From: Clavaria fumosa
Lineage: Eukaryota > Basidiomycota > Agaricomycetes > Agaricales > Clavariaceae
Assembly: GCA_951802425.1 (NCBI GenBank)
Contig: OX637804.1
Location: 372,001-436,000 of the forward strand
Direction of reading: 5' to 3'
Length of the DNA stretch: 64,000 bases
Shown piece after piece: positions 1 through 10,660 of the stretch. Position numbers and translations under genes: made by a program. Position 1 is the first letter of the stretch, and each line of letters starts with the position of its first letter. The notes under the pieces were generated by a model, which saw only the letters and a list, made by a program, of their open reading frames with translations, did not search any database and had not been told where the DNA came from.

Positions 1-873
1 ATACACCATTCTCGAAGAGAGAAATAGTAGTCAGAGAATAGATGACCGTGACATCCGTGAAATTGGCGCTGCCAATCGTGATGGAGCTTGTGGATAAAGT
101 CTCGAACGGGCTGCCGGAGATGTAATGCGTCCAAAGAATGCTAGTGCCGTTGTTGGTGATCCGAAGGGTGTTCTCACCGAAAATGCTGATCTTGGTCTCT
201 GCGCCCCCAGCCGCATTGATGTGCATGCGAAATGTCACGATACCGACGGGATTCACGAGCGGCAAGACGACTTGGGGGGTAACTGCAGAGTTGGCAGTTG
301 ACAAGGAAGCCATCGCAGCTCGCAAGTAGTCGGTAGTGTATGTCATGGGGATGGCGTTGGCGGGTTGCGTCACCACAGTCCAGATGTCGGACAGGAGAGA
401 CCATTTGGACGTCAACGCAATGTCCCACGGAGTCTGCAAGGTAGGCGCAAAGGTAGACGGAATGATGAGAATGCCAGAGAGAGTGGTGTTCAGGGTAGAC
501 CCAGCATTCAGGATCTGCCAGAGGAAGATAGGATTGACATTGGCCGATACGGATTTCACCCATGTGGCGATAAAGAGGCCGTCCTCGAAGACTGTCGGGG
601 ACGCCGCACGTGCCGGGGGCGGGCTCGGTGAGCAGCACCATGCGCTTGAGCGCGAGGTGCGGGTGTGCCGTCGTGCGGGGGCGCACGGCCGTGGGGCCCT
701 GGGGGTGGTACGTCCGCCACACACTCCCGTCTGGCGTGGCGTATGTCTGCCCATGGATGGGGTTGAAAAAGGTGTCACACATCGGCTCGATGCGGAATGT
801 GGGGCCCAAGCTGGTTAGCACGGTTAGCGGGGTGCAAGTGACTAGTGCGGCGTGCGATAAAGAGGCCGTCCTC
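1..873 (-). pseudogene. Broken, edge-truncated gene of unknown function
   Basis: On the minus strand one frame is open from about 592 to the left edge (roughly 195 codons) and runs off the window, so the 3' end is missing. The peptide is rich in Ser, Thr, Ile and Val and shows no membrane helix; recognisable stretches are FEDGLFIATWVKSV and LWTHYISGSPFE. Further upstream (about 780-600) a second frame reads CDTFFNPIHGQTYATPDG and then a segment ending in GTCGVPDS. The two frames would join as one protein, except that 8 bases are missing at 590/591 relative to a second copy of this segment at 855-965. This looks like a once-continuous gene broken by a frameshift after a local duplication. I do not recognise the family. 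CpG is frequent, unlike the repeats to the right. Confidence 0.5.
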
Positions 874-965
874 GAAGATGACGAGACTGTCGGGGACACC
901 GCACGTGCCGGGGGCGGGCTCGGTGAGCAGCACCATGCGCTTGAGCGCGAGTTGCGGGTGTGCCG
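571..965. repeat. Direct duplication of a coding segment (571-673 and 855-965)
   Basis: A segment of about 105 bp occurs twice in direct orientation, 284 bp apart. The right copy keeps 8 bases (atgacgag) that the left copy lacks; otherwise there are only a few substitutions. Read on the minus strand the right copy gives the uninterrupted peptide GTCGVPDSLVIFEDGLFIA. The left copy is shifted out of frame by the gap. Confidence 0.8.
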
Positions 966-2369
966 TGCGTGGTTTCCCAGTCAGCATCAGTCAGGAACAC
1001 TGTTTGCATCTGTCAGATGTAGGAGCACCTCAAAAAAAAAGGTGACACACAGAGGTAGCCATCTAAGAAACACAGACTCATGCGGTCACTCGTAGTCCTG
1101 CCGATAGCCGTCAGCCAGTCCTGGTCATTCTTCCACATGAGACACGAGTTGGTGCCATAGCAAAGGCATCATCTTCCACAGAACCGCAGAACATGGTGCA
1201 TAATAGTAGAAAGGAAAGAAGTAGACATATGTGAGGAGGAAAGCCCCAAGCACATGGAACTCTCCATCCACACAAAGTAATATAAAGTGACATCGTGACT
1301 CTGACCGCTAGCGTACCGCCTGCAATCAGCGAAGTCGACCTTCCAACACATGCTGCCGTACTGGTCAGCAGGGTGTTGGGGATGGGGCATGATTAACCCA
1401 TGCCGCTGTGCAACTCAACATGGTCCCATGACCACCTGCCTGTTTGGGATATGGTGCATTGGCTGGCTTGGCTAGACACAGCTATCTCCAGTTTGATATC
1501 AGTCATCACACTGACAGGAACCACTCACCTATAGAGTAGCTTGGCTCAGCTCACAACTGGCTCAGCTCATCAGCTAAGCAGCTAAATTGCCAAGCCATGG
1601 CAACACTAACTTCCAGATCATGTTGCCATAAATGGATGCAGATATCTGTGTGCCATTTCCTGCATTTCTCAGCCACTTTTGAGCTTAGTTTTAGTGAGAG
1701 ATATTGTTCCTATGTATGTTGTCCATATTCCCCAGCAATTAGAATATTTTTACAATTTTTATCTCACCAAATATGTGCAATTTGGTATTGTACTCATCAT
1801 TTTTACCTTTCTGACCTCTCTATTGAGTTTGGTGATTCATTCTAGTGAGATAAAACAATTCTAGAATTATTTTAAACAGATTGGCCAAAGCGGAATTTTT
1901 AATTTTTACCTAAATAACTTTATATTACACCAGTGCTTGTATTTAAATATTGAGGGAGAAATTAGAAACTTTGTCTTGGACAATCTACTCAAATTAAATC
2001 TGTGATCATTTTGTCTCACTAAAACTAAGCTTCAAAATGCCTGTGTAAGCCTGCAACTTCATTGCAACTTTTGGGTCAGTGATGTAGTGGGAGGTCACAA
2101 CATTTACAAACAACCCTGTGTTGGCACCTCCAGTAAATGAGCTAAATTCCTGTAAATATTAATGTACATACTACTCATACATATCCACCTACTCTCAAAA
2201 TCTGGTGAGAATCCATTAACTGGTTGTAGAGATATGGCCATAGAAGTGCCTGAGTGCAACTTTCCATAATGTCAGAGTTTAAAATTGGCACAATGCAGAT
2301 TTGCTCCCATGCCTGTAATTCATGTGATAAAATCTTGAAAATATTATTGTAGGGCCTGCTCATAGGTTC
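966..2369. other. Transition from gene-like to AT-rich repeat DNA; no resolved gene
   Basis: About 1,080-1,180 still has CpG. On the minus strand it reads a short open stretch (CYGTNSCLMWKNDQDW) that could be an upstream exon of the broken gene at the left edge. From about 1,330 CpG nearly disappears and the sequence becomes AT-rich. I see no credible coding frame, structural RNA or complete element between 1,330 and 2,370. Confidence 0.4.
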
Positions 2370-2660
2370 CTATCTACTTACAAGGGAGGTACAATGTTTG
2401 GCATGAAGCCTGGAGATGATGCTGGTGTGGACTCCAGTAAGCAAGGATATCTGATGGGCAGAGTGCCCAGAATCAAGCAGAGAAAGGATGTGATTAGCCT
2501 GAGTAGTGGTGAGGGGCTTCATGCTGCTCTGAGCTCTGGGGGGAGGATGGTTGCACCCCAAGGGGGTGTATATATACCACAAAATGAACCAGTCACCTGA
2601 CATTGTTGATTGCAATGTGTGGCTGTGCTCCATTTTGTTGTGTTTAAATAGTCCAATCAT
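2370..2660 (-). pseudogene. N-terminal helix-turn-helix remnant of a Tc1/mariner-type transposase
   Basis: A 96-codon minus-strand frame carries, in its second half, LTTTQANHILSLLDSGHSAH followed by a second helix with a GVHTSIISRLH motif. This is the arrangement of the bipartite homeodomain-like DNA-binding helix-turn-helix that opens many Tc1/pogo-type transposases. The frame then stops; no DDE catalytic domain follows downstream (2,369-2,100). It is therefore a truncated remnant or a first exon whose partner is lost. No CG dinucleotide was noticed in the motif. Family assignment rests on the helix-turn-helix alone and is moderate. Confidence 0.5.
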
Positions 2661-2710
2661 TCATGGCTCACAGCCCACATGCCCAATGACAAGCGTTGCT
2701 TGCACCTCTG

Positions 2711-2790
2711 CATGCCCCACTGGGCGAGGCAAGCTCATTGGCCACCTCCGCATGCCCTGCTGGGCGAGGCAAGCTCATTGGCCACCTCCG
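2711..2790. repeat. 40-bp tandem duplication
   Basis: Two adjacent 40-bp units (2711-2750, 2751-2790) starting catgccc and ending cacctccg differ at two positions. They lie in a Cys/Pro-rich unassigned stretch. Confidence 0.85.
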
Positions 2791-3434
2791 CAAACCTGTG
2801 CTTGGGTGAGGAGCCTTTTTTGGCTGTGCCAAGCACACTACAGTTCTGAGACACTCCACTCTCAGACTTCCCACTCTACTACTACCTAGTGTGCACTGAG
2901 GAAAGGAGGCTCCCTGTCCTTTCCCTTTGCCCACTAGGTAAGCCTGGCCTCCCTGCACATTGCCTTAGTCCCTCACTTCCAGTCCTTCTCCCTTACATAC
3001 TAGTGTACCTTACTTGTAAGCACCCACCTGCTGCTCCCTGTACTTTAATGTTTGCCTTAAGCAAGCTGCAAATTGAGCCCCCCAGGTGTCTTTGGATGCT
3101 GGGGTGGCTGCTTTACTGCTACCTTATTACATCAGCAATGAGTGCTTTGATTGGTAGCAAATCAACAAAATCAGGTGACTTTGTACCATCAGACTGGAAG
3201 GGACAAAACTGTTGCAATGCTACCCCCACACAAAACATTTAATTCCTCAATGATTAATGAATGGATTTGTATGGAATAAATGTTGAAATATAGCCAGGAT
3301 GTAGGTCTATTTAAAGAATATTTTCACCCAATTTTATCTCCAATATATGTTATGTAATACAGATGACAATGCAAAATGTGGGGACTGGCAATCCCTGCAA
3401 GAGAACAAAAATGTTATGTTACACTCAAAATTAC
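2791..3434. other. Unassigned AT-rich spacer
   Basis: CpG-free spacer between the transposase remnant and the LTR at 3435. There are short open frames but none with recognisable motifs, and I see no inverted termini. Confidence 0.4.
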
Positions 3435-3984
3435 TGTCAGCCCAGGTCTCACGCAGAAGCATGTAAGGGGAAGAACTTGAATTCAACCTGGGGATTTACT
3501 TCTATTACATGGGTGGTATATATGCTAATGGATGGGGCAGTGCAGGGTATGAGTCACGTGAACAGAAATGAGGCTGTGCACTCTGAGTCATGAGGAGTCA
3601 GGAAGGTGAAACAGGGCAAGGGGAATACTAAATAGGGAAGGGAGTGGCAAGGCATGGACAGGAGACAATGACAGGGGGAATACTTGGCACAGTCTTCATT
3701 GCCTGAGGGGAGACCTTAATTAGTCCTGATTTAGTTAGATTGTTTGATGGGAGATGTCAGTACCACTGTCCTGGATCTGCCTCCATCACAAATTCCAAAG
3801 TGTGGGAAAAGCTACAGGCACTGGTTGGGGTCATGTGATGCTATTAACACTGTTAACACCATTCAAGGTCACGAATGGGCACTAAAGGTTGCTGTCCATC
3901 ATGTGACTTCACTATTCACTTTTTGCTATTGGTCTTTGGAAAACATTTGGGTTCCAATGGTGGCTTAGGTAAGTGATCCTGACA
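3435..3984 (-). mobile_element. LTR of a Ty3/gypsy element (3' LTR, minus orientation)
   Basis: A 550-bp segment with TGTCAG at one end and CTGACA at the other, the usual TG...CA LTR ends. On the minus strand it is immediately preceded by a purine-rich tract (gaagagggggcca, about 3983-3996), as expected for the polypurine tract next to a 3' LTR. The stop codon of the chromodomain reading frame lies at 3996-3998. A related solo copy stands at 18,851-19,417 in the same orientation, which confirms both boundaries. The LTR does not match the LTR-like sequence at the gag end of the same element (8,779-9,510). Confidence 0.85.
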
Positions 3985-3995
3985 TGGCCCCCTCT

Positions 3996-6008
3996 TCAAG
4001 GCTGGGTGTCATGACTGGCTAGTTTTGCTTTATCTGGGTGTTTGAGGAAGAAGTCATGGAGGAGTAGTGAAACATTGGTGAGATTCTGGCAGGGTTCCCA
4101 GGTGTTTTCTTCAATTGGGTAGCCTAACCACTTCACCAAATATTTTACTCCACATCCTACTTTTTTTATGTCCAGAATCTCCTTGACATCATATTCCAGG
4201 TGATTGTCATCGATGGTGGGGGGAGGAGGAGGAGGTTGGGACTGTGAGGCAAATGAAGGGGGAGTATATGGAGTTAACAGGACCTTGTTGAATACTGTAC
4301 CATTTCGACCACATGTTCGTCACGCGTCACGCGGACCTCTGAACTGAACGCAAAATGCGTGACTGTCACACCATATTTTCATAGATGAACTTGGAGGTGT
4401 GACTAATTTCAATGAGCCTCAAAGTTGTTGTTGTACCTACTGCATTTCAATTTATGCCTTTGCCCTCTCCCCCCTTCTTGTATCTCTTCAAGTTGTTTAA
4501 CAATTGCTGCAATACTCAACTGCTGAGCGTCCTCTACCTCCTCTGCCACATCCTCTGCAAGCACAACAACACTTCAGGCAAAGCTTGAACTTGTTTCAAC
4601 TTTGGTCACACATCATGTTGAGCGCTGAACTCTGAGTGGATGCGTGACCACCTGCTTATGTAAGTGTGGCATGAACATGTGGTCAAAATGATACAGTACA
4701 TTGTGGATATGCCAGGCTGGTAGTAGTTTGAGGCAGTATCTGGCTGGTCCCACTTTCTCCATGATAGGGAAAGGCCCTGTGCACTTGTTGTCGAGTTTTT
4801 TATTGGGACAGTCCATCTTTAGGTTTCACATATTGAGCCATACAAGGTTTCCCTTTTGATACTTGCAGCTAAGCCATTTCCCACTGTTGTAGCTTTTCTT
4901 CATGGCCAGTGTGGCCTTCTCCATAACCTCCCTAGCAGTACACCATGACTCTTCAAGCTTTGCCATCCACTCATCAGCCACTGGATTTACCTCAGTTCAG
5001 GGATGGATTCCTCCATTCCAGGGATGTCACCCATAGTCCAGGAAGAAAGGGGTGTAGCCAGTCACAGAGTGTTCTCAGTTGTTCAGTGTGAACTCTGTGG
5101 TGCTTAGCCATTCAGCCCAATCATCCTGGAGATGGTCTATGTATCCCTGCAGGTAAGTCTCAATCTCCTGGTTTACTTGCTCAGTTTGTCCATTGGTTTG
5201 GGGGTGGAAAGCAGTGCTTGGATTTGCTTTTATTCCAATCATATGGTAGAACTCTTTCATAAATCGTGAGACAAATTGTGGTCTGCGATCACTGATGACC
5301 TTCTGAGAAATACCATGGTTTTGGAATACCCTGTCATGCAGGATCCTAGCAGCTCCTAGACTTGTGAGATTGAACCCAATTGCTTTGATGAGTGTCCATT
5401 TAGTGAATTTATCAATGATGACAAGGATGGAGTCAAACCCACAGGATTGAGGGAGGGGCCCTACTATGTCCCAGCTGATTACTGACCATGGACCATGTGG
5501 TATTGGATGTGGGTGGAGGGGGGCAGCACACTTGGTCCTGTCAGGTTTGGTCTGCTGGCAGCCCTCACATCTAGCCACATAGCACTCCACATCTTTCACC
5601 ATCTCAGGCCACCAGTAGGACATAAGTACTGCAGCTTTCATTTTCTTAGCTCTGGGATGTCCTGTGATGGGGAGATCATGCTCATAGTTGAGCACTGTCT
5701 CATGCACAGCAGGGGGTATCCACATGGTATTGCTCTTCCACCATAGTCCAAAACAATCTCATGTCCAGCTGTCATTGAGCTCATTGGGTTTGACAACATA
5801 TTCCATGCTATTTTTCTGGAGCAGCATCTCCATTTCTGAGGTGAAGCAGATGTGGGTTTCTACTCCCAAGGGGAATACTTGAATTGGAGCATTTTCCTCT
5901 GCAGCATCTCTGTAGTCTGGCCTTTGAGATAGGGTATTGGCTTTGGTGTTGCTTTTGCCAGTTCAGTATTTAATCTCAAAGTTGAAACATTGGAGTTCTC
6001 CATACCCA
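3996..6008 (-). pseudogene. Gypsy A pol remnant: RNase H tail, integrase, chromodomain
   Basis: Reading 6008 to 3996 on the minus strand: the RNase H end (FEIKY, stop, TGKSNTKAN); an integrase with the zinc-binding His/His/Cys/Cys pattern (HDLPITGHP ... CEGCQQ); the core with WDIVGPLP (first Asp), ISDRRPQF (second Asp) and QTNGQTEQVNQE (third, Glu); and a C-terminal chromodomain with VKYLVKWLGYP and EENTWEP just before the stop. In-frame TGA codons occur at 5963-5965 and 5759-5761. The MITE at 4295-4696 separates the integrase from the chromodomain. The domain order is that of chromoviral gypsy elements common in fungi. It is non-functional because of the stops, the insertion and the missing 5' half of pol. 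Confidence 0.85.
4295..4696. mobile_element. 402-bp MITE with TA target duplication, nested in gypsy A
   Basis: Ends are inverted repeats: ctgtaccatttcgacc at 4295 and its near-complement ggtcaaaatgatacag ending at 4696, matching over 24 bp with two mismatches. The repeat continues more weakly inwards (gtcacgc and tgtgtgac blocks). Both sides are flanked by TA (4293-4294 and 4697-4698). Removing the element and one TA rejoins the pol frame, from IHN to VFNKVLLTPY. TA duplications are the signature of Tc1/mariner-type transposition. It carries several CG dinucleotides while its host element has almost none, so it is probably younger than the decay of the host. Confidence 0.9.
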
Positions 6009-6010
6009 CC

Positions 6011-8305
6011 AGATGCTGGCATATCCATGCATGGAGATATTCTAATTAGAACAGTATGACTAGTGCATTTGTATTGTAATTTACTATTTGCAAATATATT
6101 CCAATTAGAATTGATTGAGGCTGTGCTCTGGGCTAAGGTAGTAATGCATCAGATACTGTAATTACCAATCAATTGTATGATGCTGGCTTATAAACTCAAT
6201 ATGGAGCAGTGCATCCATGAAATCATGCATTATGAATTGTAATTACAAATCAGATTGGTGCATCAGCAAATGTAATTACAAATCAGATTGGAGCATCAGC
6301 AATTCTAATTACAAATCAGATTGGTGAATCAGCAAATGTAATGACAAATCAGATTGTTATGTTGGCAATTGTAATTACAAATCAGATTGGTGCATCAGCA
6401 ATTCTAATTACAAATCAGATTGGTGCATCAGAAATTCTAATTACAAATCAGATTGGTGCATCAGCAATTCTAATCACAAATCAGACTCATGCATCAGTAA
6501 TTGTAATCATAAATCAGTTGTGTCATGCATCAGTAATTGTAATTATTAATCAATTGTGTCATGCATCAGCTTATATGGAGCATTGCATGCAGGCTAACAT
6601 GCATTACCAATGGTAATTACAAATCAGATTGATGCATGAACAATTGTAATTGTTAATCAATTGTGTCATGCATTAGCCTATATGGAGCATTGCATGCAGG
6701 CCATCATGCATTATGAATTGTAATTACAAATCAGACTCATGCATCAGTAACTGTAATTATTAATCAATTGTGTCATGCATTAGCCTATATGGAGCATTGC
6801 ATGCAGGCCATCATGCATTATGAATTGTAATTACAAATCAGACTCATGCATCAGTAACTGTAATTATTAATCAATTGTGTCATGCATCAGCTTATATGGA
6901 GCATTGCATCCAGGTAAATATGTATTATGCATTGTAATTACAAATCAATTGTATCATGCATCAGCTTATGTGGAGCATTGCATCCATGTAATCATACATG
7001 ATGAATTGTAATTACAAATCAACTTGGTGCATCATCAAAAGCAAAAACTCAACATTGAGCAGCCCTGTGCCTGGTCCCTCAAGATTATATATCAGAAAAT
7101 TGGCGAAGATCAGGAGATTCTGAATCTGAACATGACATGTTTGTATGTGCTTTCATTCAGAGTCAATTTGCAAAATATATTTGTTTTTCCTCAATTCTGC
7201 AGTACTCTGGCTTGAAAATGGATAGCTAGAGGACCCACACACAACCTGTGGACATATGGAAAGGGTGTGGATTAGTTTAACAACCCTCCCACCATCTCTG
7301 TCACCTCCCTGGAATCCATTACCAGGAATTAGAGTGTTATTGGCCTGGGAGCATGGCTATTTGTTAGATTGCAAAGTCCAGCCATCAGACTAGACCATAT
7401 GACATCTAATACAACCTCACAAAATCCCATAATATTTGGTGCAGATCTACAGATTTCCCATGTCTATTTTCCCAAAATTCTCAAAATCTCTCACCATATA
7501 GCCCCCTTTGTCAAATCACATATTCCTATTAATAGGTAGCTGACAATGTATACATGAAGACATGTTCAAAGTTTGGTGAAGTTAGGCCAAGTCCTCAAGA
7601 AGATAGCTCTGAATGAGTGCTCCATATAAGCTGATGCATGACACAATTGATTAACAATTACAATTGCTCATGCATGAGTCTGATTTGTAATTACAATTCA
7701 TAATGCATGATAGCCTGCATGCAATGCTCCATAAAAGCTGATACATGACACAATTGATTAATAACTACAATTACTGATGCATGAGTCTGATTTGTAATTA
7801 CAATTGATAATGCATGACAGCCTGAATGCATTGCTCCATCTTAGCTGATGCATGATGCAATTGATTTATCATTACAATTACTGATGCATGAGTCTGATTT
7901 GTGATTAGAATTGCTGATGCACCAATCTGATGTGTAATTAGAATTGCTGATGCACCAATCTGATTTGTAATTACAATTGCCAATGTAACAATCTGATTTG
8001 TAATTACATTTGCTGATTCACCAATCTGATTTGTAATTAGAATTGCTGATGCACCAATCTGATTTGTAATTACAATTCATAATGCATGATTTCATGGATG
8101 CACTGCTCCATATTGAGTTTATAAGCCAGCATCATACAATTGATTGGTAATTACAGTATCTGATGCATTACTACCTTAGCCCAGAGCACAGCCTCAATCA
8201 ATTCTAATTAGAATATATTTGCAAATGGTAAATTACAATACAAATGCACTAGTCATATTGTTCTAATCAGAATATCTTGATGCATGAATATGAGAGCATT
8301 GACTG
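6011..8305. mobile_element. 2.3-kb fold-back element with tandem-repeat arms, nested in gypsy A
   Basis: Left and right halves are inverted copies. The outer approximately 250 bp match closely (gatattctaattagaac at the left; its complement at 8250-8280), and both sides hold the same ordered landmarks such as gaggctgtgctctgggctaa. Inside are arrays of a unit of about 33 bp (taattacaaatcagattggt plus gcatcag) and a longer unit of about 110 bp with catgcattatgaattg. The middle (about 7040-7610) is not inverted and resembles a segment at 58.3-58.6 kb. At the insertion site the host has tggtatgg on one side and gggtatgg on the other (minus strand), an imperfect 8-bp duplication. The ends (CAG...ATGCT...) and 8-bp spacing suggest hAT-like mobilisation, but this is inference. 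No transposase is encoded. Confidence 0.8.
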
Positions 8306-8362
8306 CCATACCAGTGTATTTGTTGGGGTTTCAGTTTCTGTGGTTTTCTGAAAGAACATATT

Positions 8363-8741
8363 GAACCTTGTGAGAGTCGGACTTGAATGCCCTTGGGCGA
8401 TCAAGGAAGTTCAAATGGCATTGGACCAAGAAGCTTTTCAGCTTCTTGGGATCCAAGCCATTGAAGGTGTCAGGGTCATGCGGTTTAACCATCTCTGGGC
8501 GCTTGTTAGCACTAATGATCTGTTGAAGGAGATGTGCTGGAGTTGGTTTGTGCTCAGCTCAAGGTGCCATAGGTTCATTTAGCTCATCGTTGTCATCAGT
8601 GACTGAGGGTTCTGACTCTTCGTCATGGTCCAGGTGTCCAGACACACTCAGAGTCAGAGTATTGTTGGCCAGTTCTGGGACATCGATGTCGTCGGCAACA
8701 GGAGGTAGAAGTCGAGCACCAGATTGTGTAGTAGGCATCAT
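8363..8741 (-). pseudogene. Gypsy A gag remnant
   Basis: A minus-strand frame starting MMPTTQSGARLLPPV, with one in-frame TGA at 8559-8561, continues in the same frame to KRPEMVKPHDPDTFNGL and KKLKSFLVQCHLNFLDRP. The latter resembles the start of the retrotransposon Gag domain in fungal gypsy elements (PxxFxG, then LxxFLxQCxLxF). The TGA sits where CGA would fit. After VQYVLS the frame leaves gag and enters RNase H sequence, so most of gag and everything up to RNase H is missing. Confidence 0.65.
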
Positions 8742-8778
8742 TATGGTTGTATATATGAGGTTTGAAGTTTGAATATAC

Positions 8779-9510
8779 TGTCATGGTCCTATCAGATTAG
8801 TAGCGTAGGGGTTAGTGGAGTGGTGCAGGGATATTTTATCAGAGTCCAATTGGAGTCTGATATTGGAGAAATGGAGAAGTACGTAGAGAAAGAGGGGACT
8901 TATGAGACTGCAGCCTCAACGTATGTGTTGTGCCACCACATATATACATGTCTCTATTTATCAAACAGAAACAATACCCAGAAGAGAAACAGAACAGAAG
9001 TCAAAACTCTGAAGTCCGTCGGAGTCCACCAGAGTTGGTTGGAGTTAGTTGGATGACGTGGAGAACGTTGAGGATGATGAGGACAAAGCTCAGAAATGTT
9101 TAGGATCAAGAGACATTAATATTCGAACTGCAGAACAGGAAAATACATGTGGGATCTTATACTGCAAGGACAGGAGTATAGGAGTACTTTGAAACATAGT
9201 ATATATCAAATTACTAGGAGAGTTTCACCACAAGTGCCTGTGCAATTTTCATGGAACAAAGAAACAACAACAGAAACAACTCCCATGGGTCAAGGGCATC
9301 CTCCCAATGGTAAACAGAATGAGGGGATGGAGGGAGAAGGTTCTAGAACGAAGTCCAAAAGGTCCAAAGTATGGCAGAACGGAGTCCAAGGAAGGTGCAG
9401 AGCAGAGGATGTGGAGTTATGGAGGAGCAGATCGGAGATGGCTGGAGTTGGTGTGGAGTCCAGAGTCCAGAGCGAGGATCATGCTTATGTGATCAGATGG
9501 AGTCATAACA
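8779..9510 (-). mobile_element. Probable LTR next to the gag remnant
   Basis: The segment begins tgtcatgg (8779) and ends tcataaca (9510), so it has TG...CA ends with similar inverted termini. On the minus strand it lies directly before the gag start, where a 5' LTR and primer-binding region belong. It does not resemble the LTR at 3435-3984, which suggests that element A is a chimera. Internally it is rich in gagtcc-type short repeats. No matching second copy is present, so the boundaries rest on termini and position only. Confidence 0.4.
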
Positions 9511-10289
9511 GTCATGCCCATGCTGACCAGAGTATTCTCCGGCCTTCTCCAGCAGTCTCCAGACCCCTGATCACAACTCTGGGCTCTCAGACTTATGTCC
9601 AGAGCACTGGACTTTACTTGCATGATGTAGCACAGGATCAGGAAGTGTGCCTGAAGGGCCACCAACTGATGCCTGCACTAGTTGCTGTTGCCTCAGGCAA
9701 CCAGGAACTGGTCCTGCCCTGGACCTGTCACCTGGACAACTGATGGACTCCCGGAAACATCTGTACAATCATAGTTAGTAATTTAACGTTTGTCCCAATC
9801 AGATTCCATCTCCATCTTGTAGTTCTGTTGTTAAGTTTATTTCCTGACTCCCGGACATTTCTCTGTAGCTATGAACAGATTCCATAGTTGTACCAGGGTT
9901 ATCTCCATCGCTAGCATTGCCCTGGACTTTTGTATAAGTACTTGTAGATTACGGCCTTGGCTAGCCAGTCTGGATATCAACCCTGCTCATTCACATCCTA
10001 CTCCTGCATCGTCCAAAACCCATCTCCTGCCTTTTCCTGAAATCTGAGACACTGATCTGCAGAGGGCATCATTTCAATACATTCGCCAAGTCTTGTCCAA
10101 TCCCAAGTCCAACTCTGCCCAAACTCCGGATTGCTCCACTGTGCCCGGACTTTGTTATTCCCACCCGGACTTTGTTATTTCTGCCCAGACTTTACTCTGC
10201 CTGACCCCTGCGACATAGATGTAACACTTACTAAGATCTCACTAGCCAACCCCCTGGCCTTCATTTGTTGTGTCTCAGCAAGAAGCCAA
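9511..10289. repeat. LTR-like debris related to 19.8-20.9 kb
   Basis: This starts gtcatgcccatgctg, as does a segment at 19,821. Both have a downstream TATA-type stretch (tataagtacttg near 9935; tagtatatatacctg near 20,305) and a shared block catcatttcaata (10,068 and 20,812). The pattern fits two diverged copies of one LTR family. No coding frame is recognised. Confidence 0.35.
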
Positions 10290-10660
10290 GCCCATTCCTT
10301 CTGCAAGGCACTGATGATGTCAAGCGTGGCATCAGCCACCTCTCCAGGAGGTAGTGTGCAGATGTGACTCCAAATGGGACCACATGGTCCATGAAGAACA
10401 ACTGCCCAATCACACACACCAGGAAGTGCTTGTGGTCTGGTAAGCAAGGCACTGTTTGGTACACTGTGGCTATGTCAAGTATGGTGGCCTGTGCACCTGC
10501 CAGTGCAGTTGCTACCTGAGACAAATGGTGTGCAATTAGCATTGCAATCTCATACTGTGCTATGACCCCCACAACATGAGCATGCTGGACCACACTTTCA
10601 TTGGCAGATGAGCAGGTGCACCAGACACCCTGCTTCGATCCCAGCTCCCCCTCCTCTGAA
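10290..10660 (-). pseudogene. Reverse-transcriptase fragment
   Basis: A minus-strand frame reads ATILDIATVYQTVPCLPDHK, then GQLFFMDHVVPFGVTSAH. This resembles the palm region of fungal retroelement reverse transcriptases (catalytic Asp in the DIxxxY context, then a DHVVPFG block). A neighbouring frame continues the homology (GEVADATLDII), so there is a frameshift near 10,380. The YxDD-type box is not present. A DIRS-like or gypsy-like origin is possible; I cannot decide. Two diverged stretches sharing gcaggtgcacc (10,613 and 10,789) lie at and just beyond its upstream end. Confidence 0.5.

Larger units (their letters stand above)
3985..8778 (-). mobile_element. Decayed Ty3/gypsy (chromovirus-type) element A, with nested insertions
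   Basis: On the minus strand the order is gag (8741-8363), a junction into RNase H sequence (about 8335-8306), an inserted fold-back element (6011-8305), then RNase H, integrase and chromodomain (6008-3996), polypurine tract and LTR. Protease and the reverse-transcriptase core are absent. A TA-target MITE (4295-4696) sits between integrase and chromodomain. CpG is nearly absent outside the MITE, and several frames are closed by TGA. The element cannot be autonomous. Confidence 0.85.

Noticed and set aside
174..899. A 241-codon minus-strand frame
   Set aside because: Below about 590 it runs out of frame with the better, longer-range reading of the same strand that continues off the window; only its upstream part belongs to the gene.
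6230..7010. CRISPR-like direct repeats
   Set aside because: Units are contiguous tandem repeats without unique spacers, mirrored in the inverted arm, in a eukaryotic context.
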